Shown: positions 7,827 through 16,485 of the stretch, piece after piece
How the letters are laid out: each line of letters opens with the position of its first letter
Numbering within the stretch: the first letter of the stretch is position 1
From: Paenibacillus sp. 1001270B_150601_E10
GTDB taxonomy: Bacteria > Bacillota > Bacilli > Paenibacillales > Paenibacillaceae
Assembly: GCF_015558675.1 (NCBI RefSeq)
Contig: NZ_JADMOL010000016.1
Span: forward strand, 1-40,119
Direction: 5' to 3'
Length of the DNA stretch: 40,119 nt
The notes under the pieces: model-generated
Database searches by the model: none
What the model was told of the DNA's origin: nothing
The model's input: only the letters and a program-made list of their open reading frames with translations
Program-made: the position numbers and the translations under genes

Positions 7827-9080
7827 CTACACTCGTTGTCTCCATACCTCTGCGCCAAGGAGCTGAAGCTTCTCAACAAGCTGATCATAGCCTCTATCAA
7901 TATACTCAACACCAGAGATCTCCGTAATGCCGCTTTCTACTGTTAGGCCTGCAATGACTAATGCTGCTCCTGCGCGAAGATCGCTAGCCTTTACCTTCGC
8001 CGCATTGAGCTTGGAACCCTCAATAATTGCCGAGCGGCCCTCCACTCTTATCTTCGCACCCATGCGCAAAAGTTCAGGAACATACTTAAATCGATTGCTA
8101 TACACATAATCAGTAAGCATACTAACGCCTTGAGCCTGCGTCAATAGACTCGCCATCGGAGATTGTAGATCCGTAGCGAACCCCGGGTACACTAGCGCCT
8201 TCACATCTGCGTGCTCATAGTGAGGTTTACCGATGACACGAATGGATTCGTCAAGCTCTTGTATCTCTACGCCCATCTCTTCAAGCTTCGCTGTTAGCGC
8301 CTCCATATGTTTTGGAATGACATTATCGATGATCAAGTCACCGCGAGTAGCTGCTGCAGCAATCATGTAAGTACCAGCTTGAATACGATCTGGGATAATG
8401 GAGTGACGGCAGCCATGAAGGCTATCTACTCCTTCTATACGTATCGTTTCTGTTCCGGCTCCTTTAATTTTAGCACCCATGGCATTAAGCAGGGTTGCAA
8501 CATCAATAATCTCGGGTTCCTTCGCCGCATTCTCGATAACAGTCAAGCCTTTTGCACGTGATGCGGCAAGCATAATATTAATGGTTGCGCCAACACTAGC
8601 CACATCCAAATAAATCTTTGCCCCGCGAAGCTCTTTCGCATAGATATGCATGGAGCCATGATCATTGGATACCGTTGCCCCAAGCGCCTCAAACCCTTTA
8701 ATATGCTGGTCAATCGGGCGAGGTTCGAAGCTGCATCCGCCTGGCAGCCCAATGATGGCTTCACCAAATCTACCTAACAAGGCCCCCATCAAATAGTAGG
8801 AAGCGCGAAGCTTCTTCACAAGACCATTGTGCATGGGAATAGAAATCATATCGGCTGGGTTTATCTTCATCGTAGAGTCAGTGCGCTCCACGTCGCCGCC
8901 AAGCTCCGAGATGATCTCAGCATATGTTGCTACGTCACTTATGTTAGGCAAATTATCTAGAACGACTTCACTTTCTGCAAGAATCGTTGCTGGGATAAGG
9001 GCAACTGCGCTATTCTTCGCACCGCTTATCTGCACCGTTCCACGCAGCGGGCGACCGCCGCTAACTAATAGCTTTTCCAT
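7827..9080 (-). CDS. murA: UDP-N-acetylglucosamine 1-carboxyvinyltransferase (MurZ-like paralogue)
   Basis: 417 residues from ATG 9080. MurA adds enolpyruvate from PEP to UDP-GlcNAc, the first committed step of peptidoglycan synthesis. The catalytic cysteine is Cys116 ([18 protein letters not shown]) and Lys22 lies in [13 protein letters not shown]. The sequence is closest to the B. subtilis MurZ (MurAB) paralogue, and the place between fbaA and rho is the same. GGGAGG lies 13 nt before this ATG, which is long; a start seven codons upstream (9101) is possible but lacks a ribosome site. The fosfomycin target cysteine is intact. Confidence 0.96.
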   Translation of the reverse strand: MEKLLVSGGRPLRGTVQISGAKNSAVALIPATILAESEVVLDNLPNISDVATYAEIISELGGDVERTDSTMKINPADMISIPMHNGLVKKLRASYYLMGALLGRFGEAIIGLPGGCSFEPRPIDQHIKGFEALGATVSNDHGSMHIYAKELRGAKIYLDVASVGATINIMLAASRAKGLTVIENAAKEPEIIDVATLLNAMGAKIKGAGTETIRIEGVDSLHGCRHSIIPDRIQAGTYMIAAAATRGDLIIDNVIPKHMEALTAKLEEMGVEIQELDESIRVIGKPHYEHADVKALVYPGFATDLQSPMASLLTQAQGVSMLTDYVYSNRFKYVPELLRMGAKIRVEGRSAIIEGSKLNAAKVKASDLRAGAALVIAGLTVESGITEISGVEYIDRGYDQLVEKLQLLGAEVWRQRV

Positions 9081-9179
9081 CGTCGATTTGGTTCCTCCCA
9101 TATCTATCTTAAACGAATCTGCTAGGGTTTACGTTTCGTTTTATTCCTTTGACGCGTCGATTAAAACGGTCTTGTGAGC

Positions 9180-9208
9180 ATCTTAGCATCTTCAGTTCAA
9201 GGTTTCAA
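9180..9208 (-). promoter_or_regulatory. Candidate sigma-A promoter of murA
   Basis: On the minus strand -35 TTGAAA (9203-9208) and -10 TAAGAT (9180-9185) have 17-bp spacing. It lies between the fbaA terminator and murA, giving a leader of roughly 95 nt. Confidence 0.55.
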
Positions 9209-9353
9209 ATCTTAGTCTAATTGAAACTTATAGCAGCATTATCATTTATAACCTATTTATGTACAGGATGGACCTTTTAGGAGGAGAAGAGATTGAGGAC
9301 GGTGTCATTTCTTATCAGATGATTCTAACTCTTAAGAATGAACCTTGATTCGC

Positions 9354-9387
9354 AAAAAAGGGAAACACACCGACTGGTGCATTTCCC
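9354..9387 (-). terminator. Terminator after fbaA
   Basis: On the minus strand GGGAAATGCACC and GGTGTGTTTCCC form a 12-bp stem (two G-U pairs) with a 4-nt loop, followed by six T. It isolates fbaA from murA. Confidence 0.92.
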
Positions 9388-9420
9388 ATCTTTGTACCGT
9401 ACAAAACGCTATTGCAAAGC

Positions 9421-10275
9421 TTACGCTTGGTTGTTACTTCCGAACAAGCGAATCTTGCCGCGAACAACTTCAACCATTGCGTTGCGAGCAGGTGTCAAGT
9501 ATTTACGAGGATCAATTACGTCTGCATCCTTCGCCAATGCTGCACGGATTGCTGCTGTAGCTGCAACTTGGTTTTCTGTATTCACGTTGATTTTGCCAGC
9601 ACCAGCTGCGATTGCTTTCTTGATGGACTCGTCTGGTACGCCAGAACCACCATGCAATACAACTGGAACAGGGATTTTGCTTGCAACAGCTTCGATGATA
9701 TCGTAATGAAGCTTAGGCTCGCCTTTGTACATACCATGAGCAGTACCAACTGCGATTGCCATAGCGTCAACGCCAGTTTCTTCCCAGAAACGGATTGCTT
9801 CATCTGGCTTAGCCAAAGTAGCTGCTTCTTCATCAACAGTAAGATCGTCCTCTGTACCGCCGATTGTACCGAGCTCGCCCTCTACGGATACGCCCATAGC
9901 ATGAGCAGCGCGAACAACTTCTTTAGTCAAGCGAATGTTATCTTCGTATGAATGATGGGATCCATCAAACATAACGGAAGAAAAGCCCGCACGAATACAA
10001 GCCATAGCTACTTCGAAAGTAGATCCATGGTCGAGGTGCAAAGCGATTGGCAATCCAGATTTTTTAGCAGCAGCTTTAGCCATAGCTACTGTATACTCCA
10101 TACCCATGTAACGAAGCGCACCTTCGGATACACCGAAGATAAGCGGAGAGTTCTCTTCCATTCCTGCTTCAGTAATGGCTTGTACGAACTCCAAGTTGTT
10201 GATGTTAAACTGTCCTACCGCGAATTTTTTTTCCTTCGCTTTAGGCAGGAATTCATTCATCGAAACTAATGGCAT
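9421..10275 (-). CDS. fbaA: Class II fructose-1,6-bisphosphate aldolase
   Basis: 284 residues. It cleaves fructose-1,6-bisphosphate to two triose phosphates in glycolysis and reverses this in gluconeogenesis. The catalytic and zinc region LHLDHGS (about 78-84), the GTAHG and VLHGGSG zinc histidines and the NVNTE phosphate loop identify a metal-dependent class II enzyme of the Bacillus type. The ATG follows AGGAGG. It is flanked by its own extended -10 promoter and a strong terminator, so it is probably monocistronic and highly expressed. The transaldolase gene that follows it in B. subtilis is missing. Confidence 0.97.
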   Translation of the reverse strand: MPLVSMNEFLPKAKEKKFAVGQFNINNLEFVQAITEAGMEENSPLIFGVSEGALRYMGMEYTVAMAKAAAKKSGLPIALHLDHGSTFEVAMACIRAGFSSVMFDGSHHSYEDNIRLTKEVVRAAHAMGVSVEGELGTIGGTEDDLTVDEEAATLAKPDEAIRFWEETGVDAMAIAVGTAHGMYKGEPKLHYDIIEAVASKIPVPVVLHGGSGVPDESIKKAIAAGAGKINVNTENQVAATAAIRAALAKDADVIDPRKYLTPARNAMVEVVRGKIRLFGSNNQA

Positions 10276-10344
10276 GGTTCCATCCTCCTATAGGGTTCTA
10301 GTCGTCTGTCTATATTCTTGTTAGCCGACATCTTGTACTTCGTT

Positions 10345-10353
10345 ATTATAACA
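10345..10353 (-). promoter_or_regulatory. Extended -10 promoter of fbaA
   Basis: The minus strand reads TGTTATAAT, a perfect -10 with a TGn extension. No good -35 is found 17 bp upstream, but extended -10 promoters do not need one. The start would be about 60 nt before the fbaA ATG. Confidence 0.65.
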
Positions 10354-10527
10354 CAATCTCCCGAGGAAGAGTATACAAGCTCTTGACAAATGCCTGAAGT
10401 TGAATATGCCTTCCCCCATACATAAATTGCGCTAAAAATAACAAAAACATGCCTTTTTGACCCCTAATTGACGAAATACTGTATTTTCACATCACGATCA
10501 CATTTTTATGTAGACACATGAACGCAC

Positions 10528-10565
10528 AAAAAAGGACTTCTCCTGAATTACTTCTAAGGGAAGCC
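10528..10565 (-). terminator. Probable terminator after spo0F
   Basis: On the minus strand GGCTTCCC and GGAGAAGTCC pair with two single-base bulges around a 14-nt loop, followed by six T. The stem is imperfect but the T-tract and position, about 50 nt after the stop, fit. Confidence 0.6.
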
Positions 10566-10615
10566 GCTTTTACGGGTGTATTCCATATGACATATCCTAC
10601 TGCCCAAGTCGTTTC

Positions 10616-11005
10616 TTACGTATTGACTGTAGGAGATTTGGAGCCATCCAATGTCATGTTTACAGCGACTCTCATCTCATCAATATCAAACGGCTTCGTG
10701 AAGTGCATAAGTGCTCCGAGCTCTGTTGCTTCTTTAATCATGTCGAGCTCACCATAGGCGGTCATCATGATCACATTCATATTCGGCTTCATTTGCTTGA
10801 TCTGCTTTAGGATTTCGAGTCCGTCCATTCCCGGAATTTTCATATCCAGCAGCACGATATCAGGCGTTACTTGTTGTACAAGCTCCAACGCCTCCTTGCC
10901 ATTGGAGGCTTGGTATGCCTCATACCCTTCACCGCTAAACACTTCCATGAGAAGAACACGAATACCGTTCTGGTCATCGACGATTAACACTTTCTTATTC
11001 TCCAA
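10616..11005 (-). CDS. spo0F: Sporulation phosphorelay response regulator Spo0F
   Basis: 129 residues, a lone receiver domain without an output domain. The acidic pocket Asp10/Asp11, phosphorylated Asp54 ([11 protein letters not shown]), Thr82 and Lys104 (KPFDIDE) are all present, and the [10 protein letters not shown] segment is the same as in B. subtilis Spo0F. Spo0F takes phosphate from sporulation kinases and hands it to Spo0B on the way to Spo0A. It starts at TTG 11005, with GGGAGGGG 6 nt upstream. A sigma-H-like promoter lies about 80 bp before it. Gene order pyrG-(glycosyltransferase)-spo0F-fbaA follows B. subtilis except that ywjG is replaced. Confidence 0.96.
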   Translation of the reverse strand: MENKKVLIVDDQNGIRVLLMEVFSGEGYEAYQASNGKEALELVQQVTPDIVLLDMKIPGMDGLEILKQIKQMKPNMNVIMMTAYGELDMIKEATELGALMHFTKPFDIDEMRVAVNMTLDGSKSPTVNT

Positions 11006-11081
11006 CTGGTACCCCTCCCACAGTGTATGACTACTCGTCTTCAGAAAAGAGCATAGTCAGTAAGTTCATGGTTCTATATCC

Positions 11082-11108
11082 TTATTCGCGCCTCAAGATA
11101 TAATTCCT
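11082..11108 (-). promoter_or_regulatory. Candidate sigma-H promoter of spo0F
   Basis: The minus strand reads AGGAATT (11102-11108), 14 nt, then GAATAA (11082-11087). This matches the sigma-H pattern AGGAwwT / GAAT with the same spacing as the classic spoVG promoter. B. subtilis spo0F is known to be induced by sigma-H. I saw no clear TGTCGAA Spo0A box nearby. Confidence 0.55.
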
Positions 11109-11150
11109 CCTTCTGGAAACAATTCCGTTTCTAGAGTGTCATAGAATCTG

Positions 11151-11838
11151 TCATGATAACGTGTCACCCTCCAAATAATGCGCCGGACGAAGCGGAAAAA
11201 GATTGAATGGCTTATCGAATATTTCTTGCCCAAGCGCCCCACCCCACTTGGACTGATAATACAGATGATACAAAGGAAAAGTAACCTGGATGTGGGTCTG
11301 ATAAGGGTCCGACTTCACGGTAGATGCTCCTTCGTTATGGTGAGTAACGGGAAGACGGCTTTCAATGAAATCGTAGCCGCACAGCTTCATTCGACGATAT
11401 CAATCTGTATCCGAGAAATACATGGGCAGATTGGGGTCCCATGGACCAATCTCACAAATGGCTTCCATATTAAAGGCGGATAACGTATCTAGCAGGGTAA
11501 ACAAAACTCCCCACCTTATCTTATGCAAGTGCAAATGTTCTACCCAATGGAGCAGCTGTTCAGGTGTGTGTGGATGGGCTTCAGCATCATTGTGCATGTA
11601 AATAACCATATCCGCCTGATGCTCCGCACCAAGTCGATGCAGTAAATTCTGGGACTGGCTGTGCGCCAATGGAATCGGAGGCTCAATGACACGAACTCCA
11701 GGAGGAAACGATGAGGCATGAGCTCTTAGGTCCTTCACCAAGAATTATCAACGACAAACGTATAGGGCCAGAAAAGCTCAATGCTTTCCTTAATAGATCC
11801 AAGCGATTGACTTAGAAAATGCCTACGATATATTTCAT
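11151..11838 (-). pseudogene. Decayed family 2-like glycosyltransferase
   Basis: A glycosyltransferase can be read on the minus strand across three frames. It begins MKYIVGIF at 11838, 7 nt after GGAGGGG, then hits TAA at 11812-11814. The same frame continues VNRLDLLRKAL. The next frame gives IELFWPYTFVVDNSW and ends at TGA 11735-11737. The third frame begins near 11741 (VKDLRAHASS), carries the acidic motif YMHNDAEAH, and stops at TGA 11400-11402 after YFSDTD. It then resumes in the same frame as YRRMKLCGYDFIE through THHNEGAST to 11151. Pieces such as VVDNS, HNDAE and FSDTD-YRRMK-GY resemble GT2 nucleotide-sugar and acceptor motifs. At least two stops and two frameshifts make it non-functional unless the assembly is wrong. 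B. subtilis has ywjG here instead. Confidence 0.8.
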
Positions 11839-11854
11839 AGTCCATCCCCTCCAT

Positions 11855-12126
11855 TCAGATTGACATGCTTGTACCGGATATCCAAAGGGAAACGTACAAA
11901 AAGTACAAATCACAATAAATTTCTTCATTATATGTGTGTGGTCTGTTACGGTTATGGACACTCCATGCAAAGGCCTAATGAAATGTAATGATATATCCAA
12001 CTCGTGATGAGTAATCGTAGGGATCTAGCTTGGAATATAGACCCCCCTTCATCGTTGAAATTCCTTAAAAACAAAAAAGCTGCCCTCTCATCCAATGGAT
12101 AAAAGAACAGCTTTATCTGTTATATC
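11855..12126. other. Gap between pyrG and the glycosyltransferase remnant
   Basis: About 270 bp holding the pyrG terminator at its right end. A 13-bp palindrome (ATGGA-CAC-TCCAT, 11954-11966) and a TATAAT on the minus strand near 11927-11932, without a good -35 box, are all I can see. They could be the remains of the glycosyltransferase promoter. Confidence 0.35.
12073..12113 (-). terminator. Terminator after pyrG
   Basis: On the minus strand a 17-bp stem containing several G-U pairs (AAGCTGTTCTTTTATCC with GGATGAGAGGGCAGCTT), a 3-nt loop and six T, 14 nt after the pyrG stop codon. Confidence 0.88.
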
Positions 12127-13806
<1,680 letters not shown>

Positions 13807-13913
13807 TCAATGGCATACCGTTAGCGTAACCCAATTGAAGACGAAAAATTGATGACTTCCAAAAAACCGTTTCGGATGTGCACAATAGCCTAGATTCCAC
13901 AAATCAATACCTA

Positions 13914-13957
13914 TAAAAAAATAAAAAAGTGACTCCCGTAGTGTCACGGGGCACTTT
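13914..13957 (-). terminator. pyrG leader attenuator
   Basis: On the minus strand AAGTG-C-CCCGT, a 6-nt loop, then ACGGG-AGT-CACTT, followed by TTTTTTATTTTTT. It lies 40-80 nt after the predicted start and about 190 nt before the coding region, so it stops transcripts early. The C-rich ascending strand (GCCCCG) is the expected partner for a poly-G 5' end, as in the B. subtilis pyrG leader. Confidence 0.85.
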
Positions 13958-13994
13958 CCATTACTCTTATATATAATTGCGTTCAAATCCAAAG

Positions 13995-14033
13995 CCCATA
14001 TGATAGTTTACTCGTTCGCAAGGTCCGTGTCAA
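13995..14033 (-). promoter_or_regulatory. pyrG promoter with GGGC start (CTP-sensing)
   Basis: On the minus strand -35 TTGACA (14028-14033), a 17-bp spacer, -10 TAAACT (14005-14010), 7 nt, then GGGCTTT starting at 13997. In B. subtilis a GGGC start lets polymerase stutter and add extra G residues when CTP is low, and the poly-G tail pairs with the attenuator stem to block termination. Both parts are visible here. Confidence 0.85.
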
Positions 14034-14059
14034 GGGAAATAGTACCCTCTAAAAACACG

Positions 14060-14108
14060 TAATGCCGCCTGCCAAGACCGCCCAAAAGGCTGCCAGCAAA
14101 CGGCATTA
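14060..14108 (-). terminator. Hairpin after rpoE, probable terminator
   Basis: On the minus strand TAATGCCG and CGGCATTA form a perfect 8-bp outer stem over a 33-nt G/C-rich interior. CGTG precedes the TTTTT, so it is not a textbook T-tract. It lies 23 nt after the rpoE stop codon and before the pyrG promoter. Confidence 0.5.
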
Positions 14109-14130
14109 TCTCTAATGCTTTCAACTTGGA

Positions 14131-14682
14131 TTAGAGGTCATCTTCCTCTTCTTCGTCATTGAATTCTTCTTCGGATTCTTCCTCTTCAACATCCTCTTCG
14201 AGATCTTCATCTTCGAGCATGTTCTCATCTTCCTCTTCTGACTCAACAGCTTCGTCTTCATCAACGTACATGTCTTCTTCCTCACTATCTTCTTCCGTGA
14301 AGTCGAAGTCATCATCGTTGTTATAGCTATCATCATCATCGGAGTAATCATCATCATCGTCATCATCATTGATAATATGCGGACGCTTCGCTCCACCCGT
14401 AATCGCATCCTCTGAGCGATCAACTGGATACCAGCGTTTAAGTCCCCACATATTGCCGCCTACGCATGCAAAACGGCCATCAATATTGATTTCAGTGTAT
14501 AGATGCGCGATTACATCCATAATTTGTTCTTCAGACAAGCCACGAATCTTCGCGATCTCCTTCATGAGATCTCGATAGTAGAAGGGCGTGTTCGCTGCTT
14601 TCAGGATCAGGAACGCAAGATCCACCATCGGCATCTCATGTACTTTGTCTGGATCAAGCTTCAGGTCCAACGGGGTGCTCAT
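14131..14682 (-). CDS. rpoE: DNA-directed RNA polymerase delta subunit
   Basis: 183 residues. The N-terminal HARE-HTH domain (about 1-90, MVDLAFLILKAANTPFYYRDLMKEIA, then GLKRWYP) is followed by an extremely acidic, disordered tail of about 80 residues made of Asp and Glu. This is the delta subunit of Gram-positive RNA polymerase, which aids recycling and start-site selectivity. GAT/GAC codon runs (about 14328-14371) form a near microsatellite that could change length by slippage. I start at ATG 14682. GAGAGG upstream is about 12 nt away, so ATG 14694 (four codons earlier) cannot be excluded. It lies upstream of pyrG, as in B. subtilis. Confidence 0.95.
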   Translation of the reverse strand: MSTPLDLKLDPDKVHEMPMVDLAFLILKAANTPFYYRDLMKEIAKIRGLSEEQIMDVIAHLYTEINIDGRFACVGGNMWGLKRWYPVDRSEDAITGGAKRPHIINDDDDDDDYSDDDDSYNNDDDFDFTEEDSEEEDMYVDEDEAVESEEEDENMLEDEDLEEDVEEEESEEEFNDEEEEDDL

Positions 14683-14799
14683 GTATATACACATCCTCTC
14701 ACAAGTGTAAAGAAAACCTAATGTGAACCACCTAATGAACGCTTTGGCGCACAAGACAGCACATTCTTCATTAGAGGTTGTCTTCCCTGCCGTTATACA

Positions 14800-14828
14800 A
14801 GTTTAATAACTTTACATTGATTTCGCAA
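14800..14828 (-). promoter_or_regulatory. Candidate sigma-A promoter of rpoE
   Basis: On the minus strand TTGCGA (14823-14828) and TAAACT (14800-14805), with 17-bp spacing, about 115 bp before the rpoE start. The -10 is identical to that of pyrG. Confidence 0.55.
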
Positions 14829-15037
14829 TCAACTTGTACTCAACTTAAAATAACGATCTTAAATGTCAGGTCTATCTTCAACATATCCATGTTCAAACCT
14901 AAGTAAAACCGATTTGATGATAAAATGCAAGTTTTCTTCCGCATGTCCTCCCGTGCGAGCAAATCCCCCAATTTTATACCCTTATATGTAGGTTAAACGG
15001 CATTTATCGATCCCTGTCGAAATCTAGACATAGGAAA

Positions 15038-15129
15038 ACGCGAAGGGACCCCTCCGCGTCGACTGTATCCGCACTCGAAGACGTAAGCAACGCCTTCGAT
15101 ATTGGCGTGCAGAGCCCTTCGCTGGCTCT
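15038..15129. repeat. Cluster of three short inverted repeats
   Basis: Three stems follow each other: ACGCGAAGGG/CCCTCCGCGT (15038-15047 with 15050-15059, one mismatch), TCGAAGACG/CGCCTTCGA (15075-15083 with 15091-15099, one mismatch) and AGAGCC/GGCTCT (15111-15116 with 15124-15129, perfect). None ends in a T-tract, so they are not simple terminators. The patch is more GC-rich than the flanking AT-rich DNA. Confidence 0.45.
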
Positions 15130-15156
15130 ACTCCATTTTATGTGTCGCGATGAACT

Positions 15157-15186
15157 TTGACACGGGGGAGAACCTAACTTTATGAA
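15157..15186 (+). promoter_or_regulatory. Candidate promoter of the S8 protease
   Basis: TTGACA (15157-15162), 18 bp, TATGAA (15181-15186), about 75 bp before the GTG start. The -35 is perfect and the -10 weak. Confidence 0.5.
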
Positions 15187-15264
15187 AAAAGGCAGGTATA
15201 CCAGTCCACCTGTGCACGAGATGCATACGATACTCCACAAGGAACTGTCGGGAGGGGTCTCCAC

Positions 15265-16416
15265 GTGGATGTAACGGGCTTTCTCCAACTGCTGAAAAGC
15301 GAGCTCTCTTCTGGCGGACCAGATATTCGCCCCTACCTGCTGTGCTTTCATCATAAGGGACTGTATGAACAATGCCGTGAGGCGTTAAAATTTGCAGCCA
15401 TCGAGCACCCAAGGCTCTCCACCGTTCGTGAGGAGCCCTTAATTCACGGATTTCGATGTATGCTCCAAGCGGATCCCGAAGAACGTTGGCTAGCATTCAG
15501 TGGCGATATTCTACTCGAAGAGGATCTTCAAATAACGATGCATGCCGCCTCCAACAAGCCAGTCAACTGGCAGCGAGGCATCCCTTGGGGAGTGCGCAAG
15601 ATTAAAGCCCCCCAGGCATGGAGCACCACCACGGGACATCGAATCCACATCGGAGTCATTGACACAGGCGTGGACTATCGGCATCCTGATCTTCGCCAAT
15701 CGCTGCTATCCGGCATCAATCTTGTGCAACGAGGCCTGCCTCCAAACGATGATAATGGTCATGGGACGCATATTGCCGGTACGATCGCGGCATCGAATCA
15801 AATGTACGGAATCATAGGCGTAGCTCCCCGCGCATTGATTCATCCTGTCAAAGCCTTCGATCTCAATGGCTCCGCCTTCGTGTCGGACATTATCGCAGGC
15901 ATCGACTGGTGCGTCCGAAACAAGATCCATGTTATCAATATGAGCTTCGGCATGAAATCGCGCAGCAAATCCCTGCTTCAAGCGGTTATCAATGCGACCA
16001 ATGCAGGCATCAGCGTCGTCGCTTCCTCTGGCAATGACGCAAAGCGCAAGTCGATCGATTACCCTGCCCGCTATAGTCAAACGATAGCGGTAGGCGCGAC
16101 CGATCGAAACCGAAGAATTGCCTCGTTCAGTAATCGAGGCAGCTATGTTGATATTTATGCGCCAGGAGAGAAGATTGTTTCTTCATGGCTAAAAAACAAA
16201 TATCACGAGATGAGCGGCACCTCGATGGCGACCTCCCATGTCAGCGGTGCTATTGCGCTACTGCTTGCGATAAAGCCGAATCTGAAGCCGCATGAGATTA
16301 AGGCTCTCCTTAAGCGAACCGCGAATGCTACGCGCTCTAGGAGCAATCGCAGAAGCACGCTGACTCCGGGTGAGATCGACATCGTTCGATTGCTCCGCGA
16401 AGCAGAGCAAATGTAA
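15265..16416 (+). CDS. S8 family (subtilisin-like) serine protease without signal peptide
   Basis: 383 residues. The catalytic triad is complete: Asp133 (GVIDTGVDYRHPDL), His166 (NGHGTHIAGTIA) and Ser320 (SGTSMATSHVSG), with oxyanion Asn257 (ASSGND). The N-terminal 100 residues are hydrophilic and cysteine-containing and show no signal peptide. They may act as a propeptide-like or substrate-binding domain, and the mature enzyme would stay in the cytoplasm unless exported another way. The start is GTG 15265 with GGGAGGGG 7 nt upstream. It is transcribed alone, against the flanking rpoE and argS, and shares a bidirectional terminator with argS. It has no counterpart in this place in B. subtilis, so it is an insertion into a conserved block. 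Confidence 0.9.
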   Translation: MDVTGFLQLLKSELSSGGPDIRPYLLCFHHKGLYEQCREALKFAAIEHPRLSTVREEPLIHGFRCMLQADPEERWLAFSGDILLEEDLQITMHAASNKPVNWQRGIPWGVRKIKAPQAWSTTTGHRIHIGVIDTGVDYRHPDLRQSLLSGINLVQRGLPPNDDNGHGTHIAGTIAASNQMYGIIGVAPRALIHPVKAFDLNGSAFVSDIIAGIDWCVRNKIHVINMSFGMKSRSKSLLQAVINATNAGISVVASSGNDAKRKSIDYPARYSQTIAVGATDRNRRIASFSNRGSYVDIYAPGEKIVSSWLKNKYHEMSGTSMATSHVSGAIALLLAIKPNLKPHEIKALLKRTANATRSRSNRRSTLTPGEIDIVRLLREAEQM

Positions 16417-16424
16417 GCGAAAGC

Positions 16425-16456
16425 AAAAAAGACCCTCTCCGTAGAGAAGGGTCTTT
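16425..16456. terminator. Bidirectional terminator between the protease and argS
   Basis: AAGACCCTCTC and GAGAAGGGTCTT form a stem with one bulged base and a CGTA loop. The minus strand ends in six T (for argS) and the plus strand in TTTT (for the protease). It serves both convergent genes. Confidence 0.85.
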
Positions 16457-16485
16457 TCATATTGATGATAGCACTCAAGCAGGAA

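Larger units (their letters stand above)
14755..15264. other. 510-bp divergent gap between rpoE and the S8 protease
   Basis: Holds a promoter for each flanking gene, and a GC-rich patch with three consecutive hairpins (15038-15129). Open frames on the minus strand that overlap this patch and the protease start look accidental: they have no ribosome site and no recognisable features. The part at 14840-15000 is AT-rich and unremarkable. Confidence 0.5.

Noticed and set aside
10474-10486. AAATAC-T-GTATTT palindrome between spo0F and fbaA.
   Set aside because: It is short, lies away from the fbaA promoter and after the spo0F terminator, and has no recognised binding factor.
15004-15496. Minus-strand open frames overlapping the protease start and its leader.
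   Set aside because: They are antisense to a well-supported protease gene, lack ribosome sites and show only compositional similarity to the GC-rich patch.
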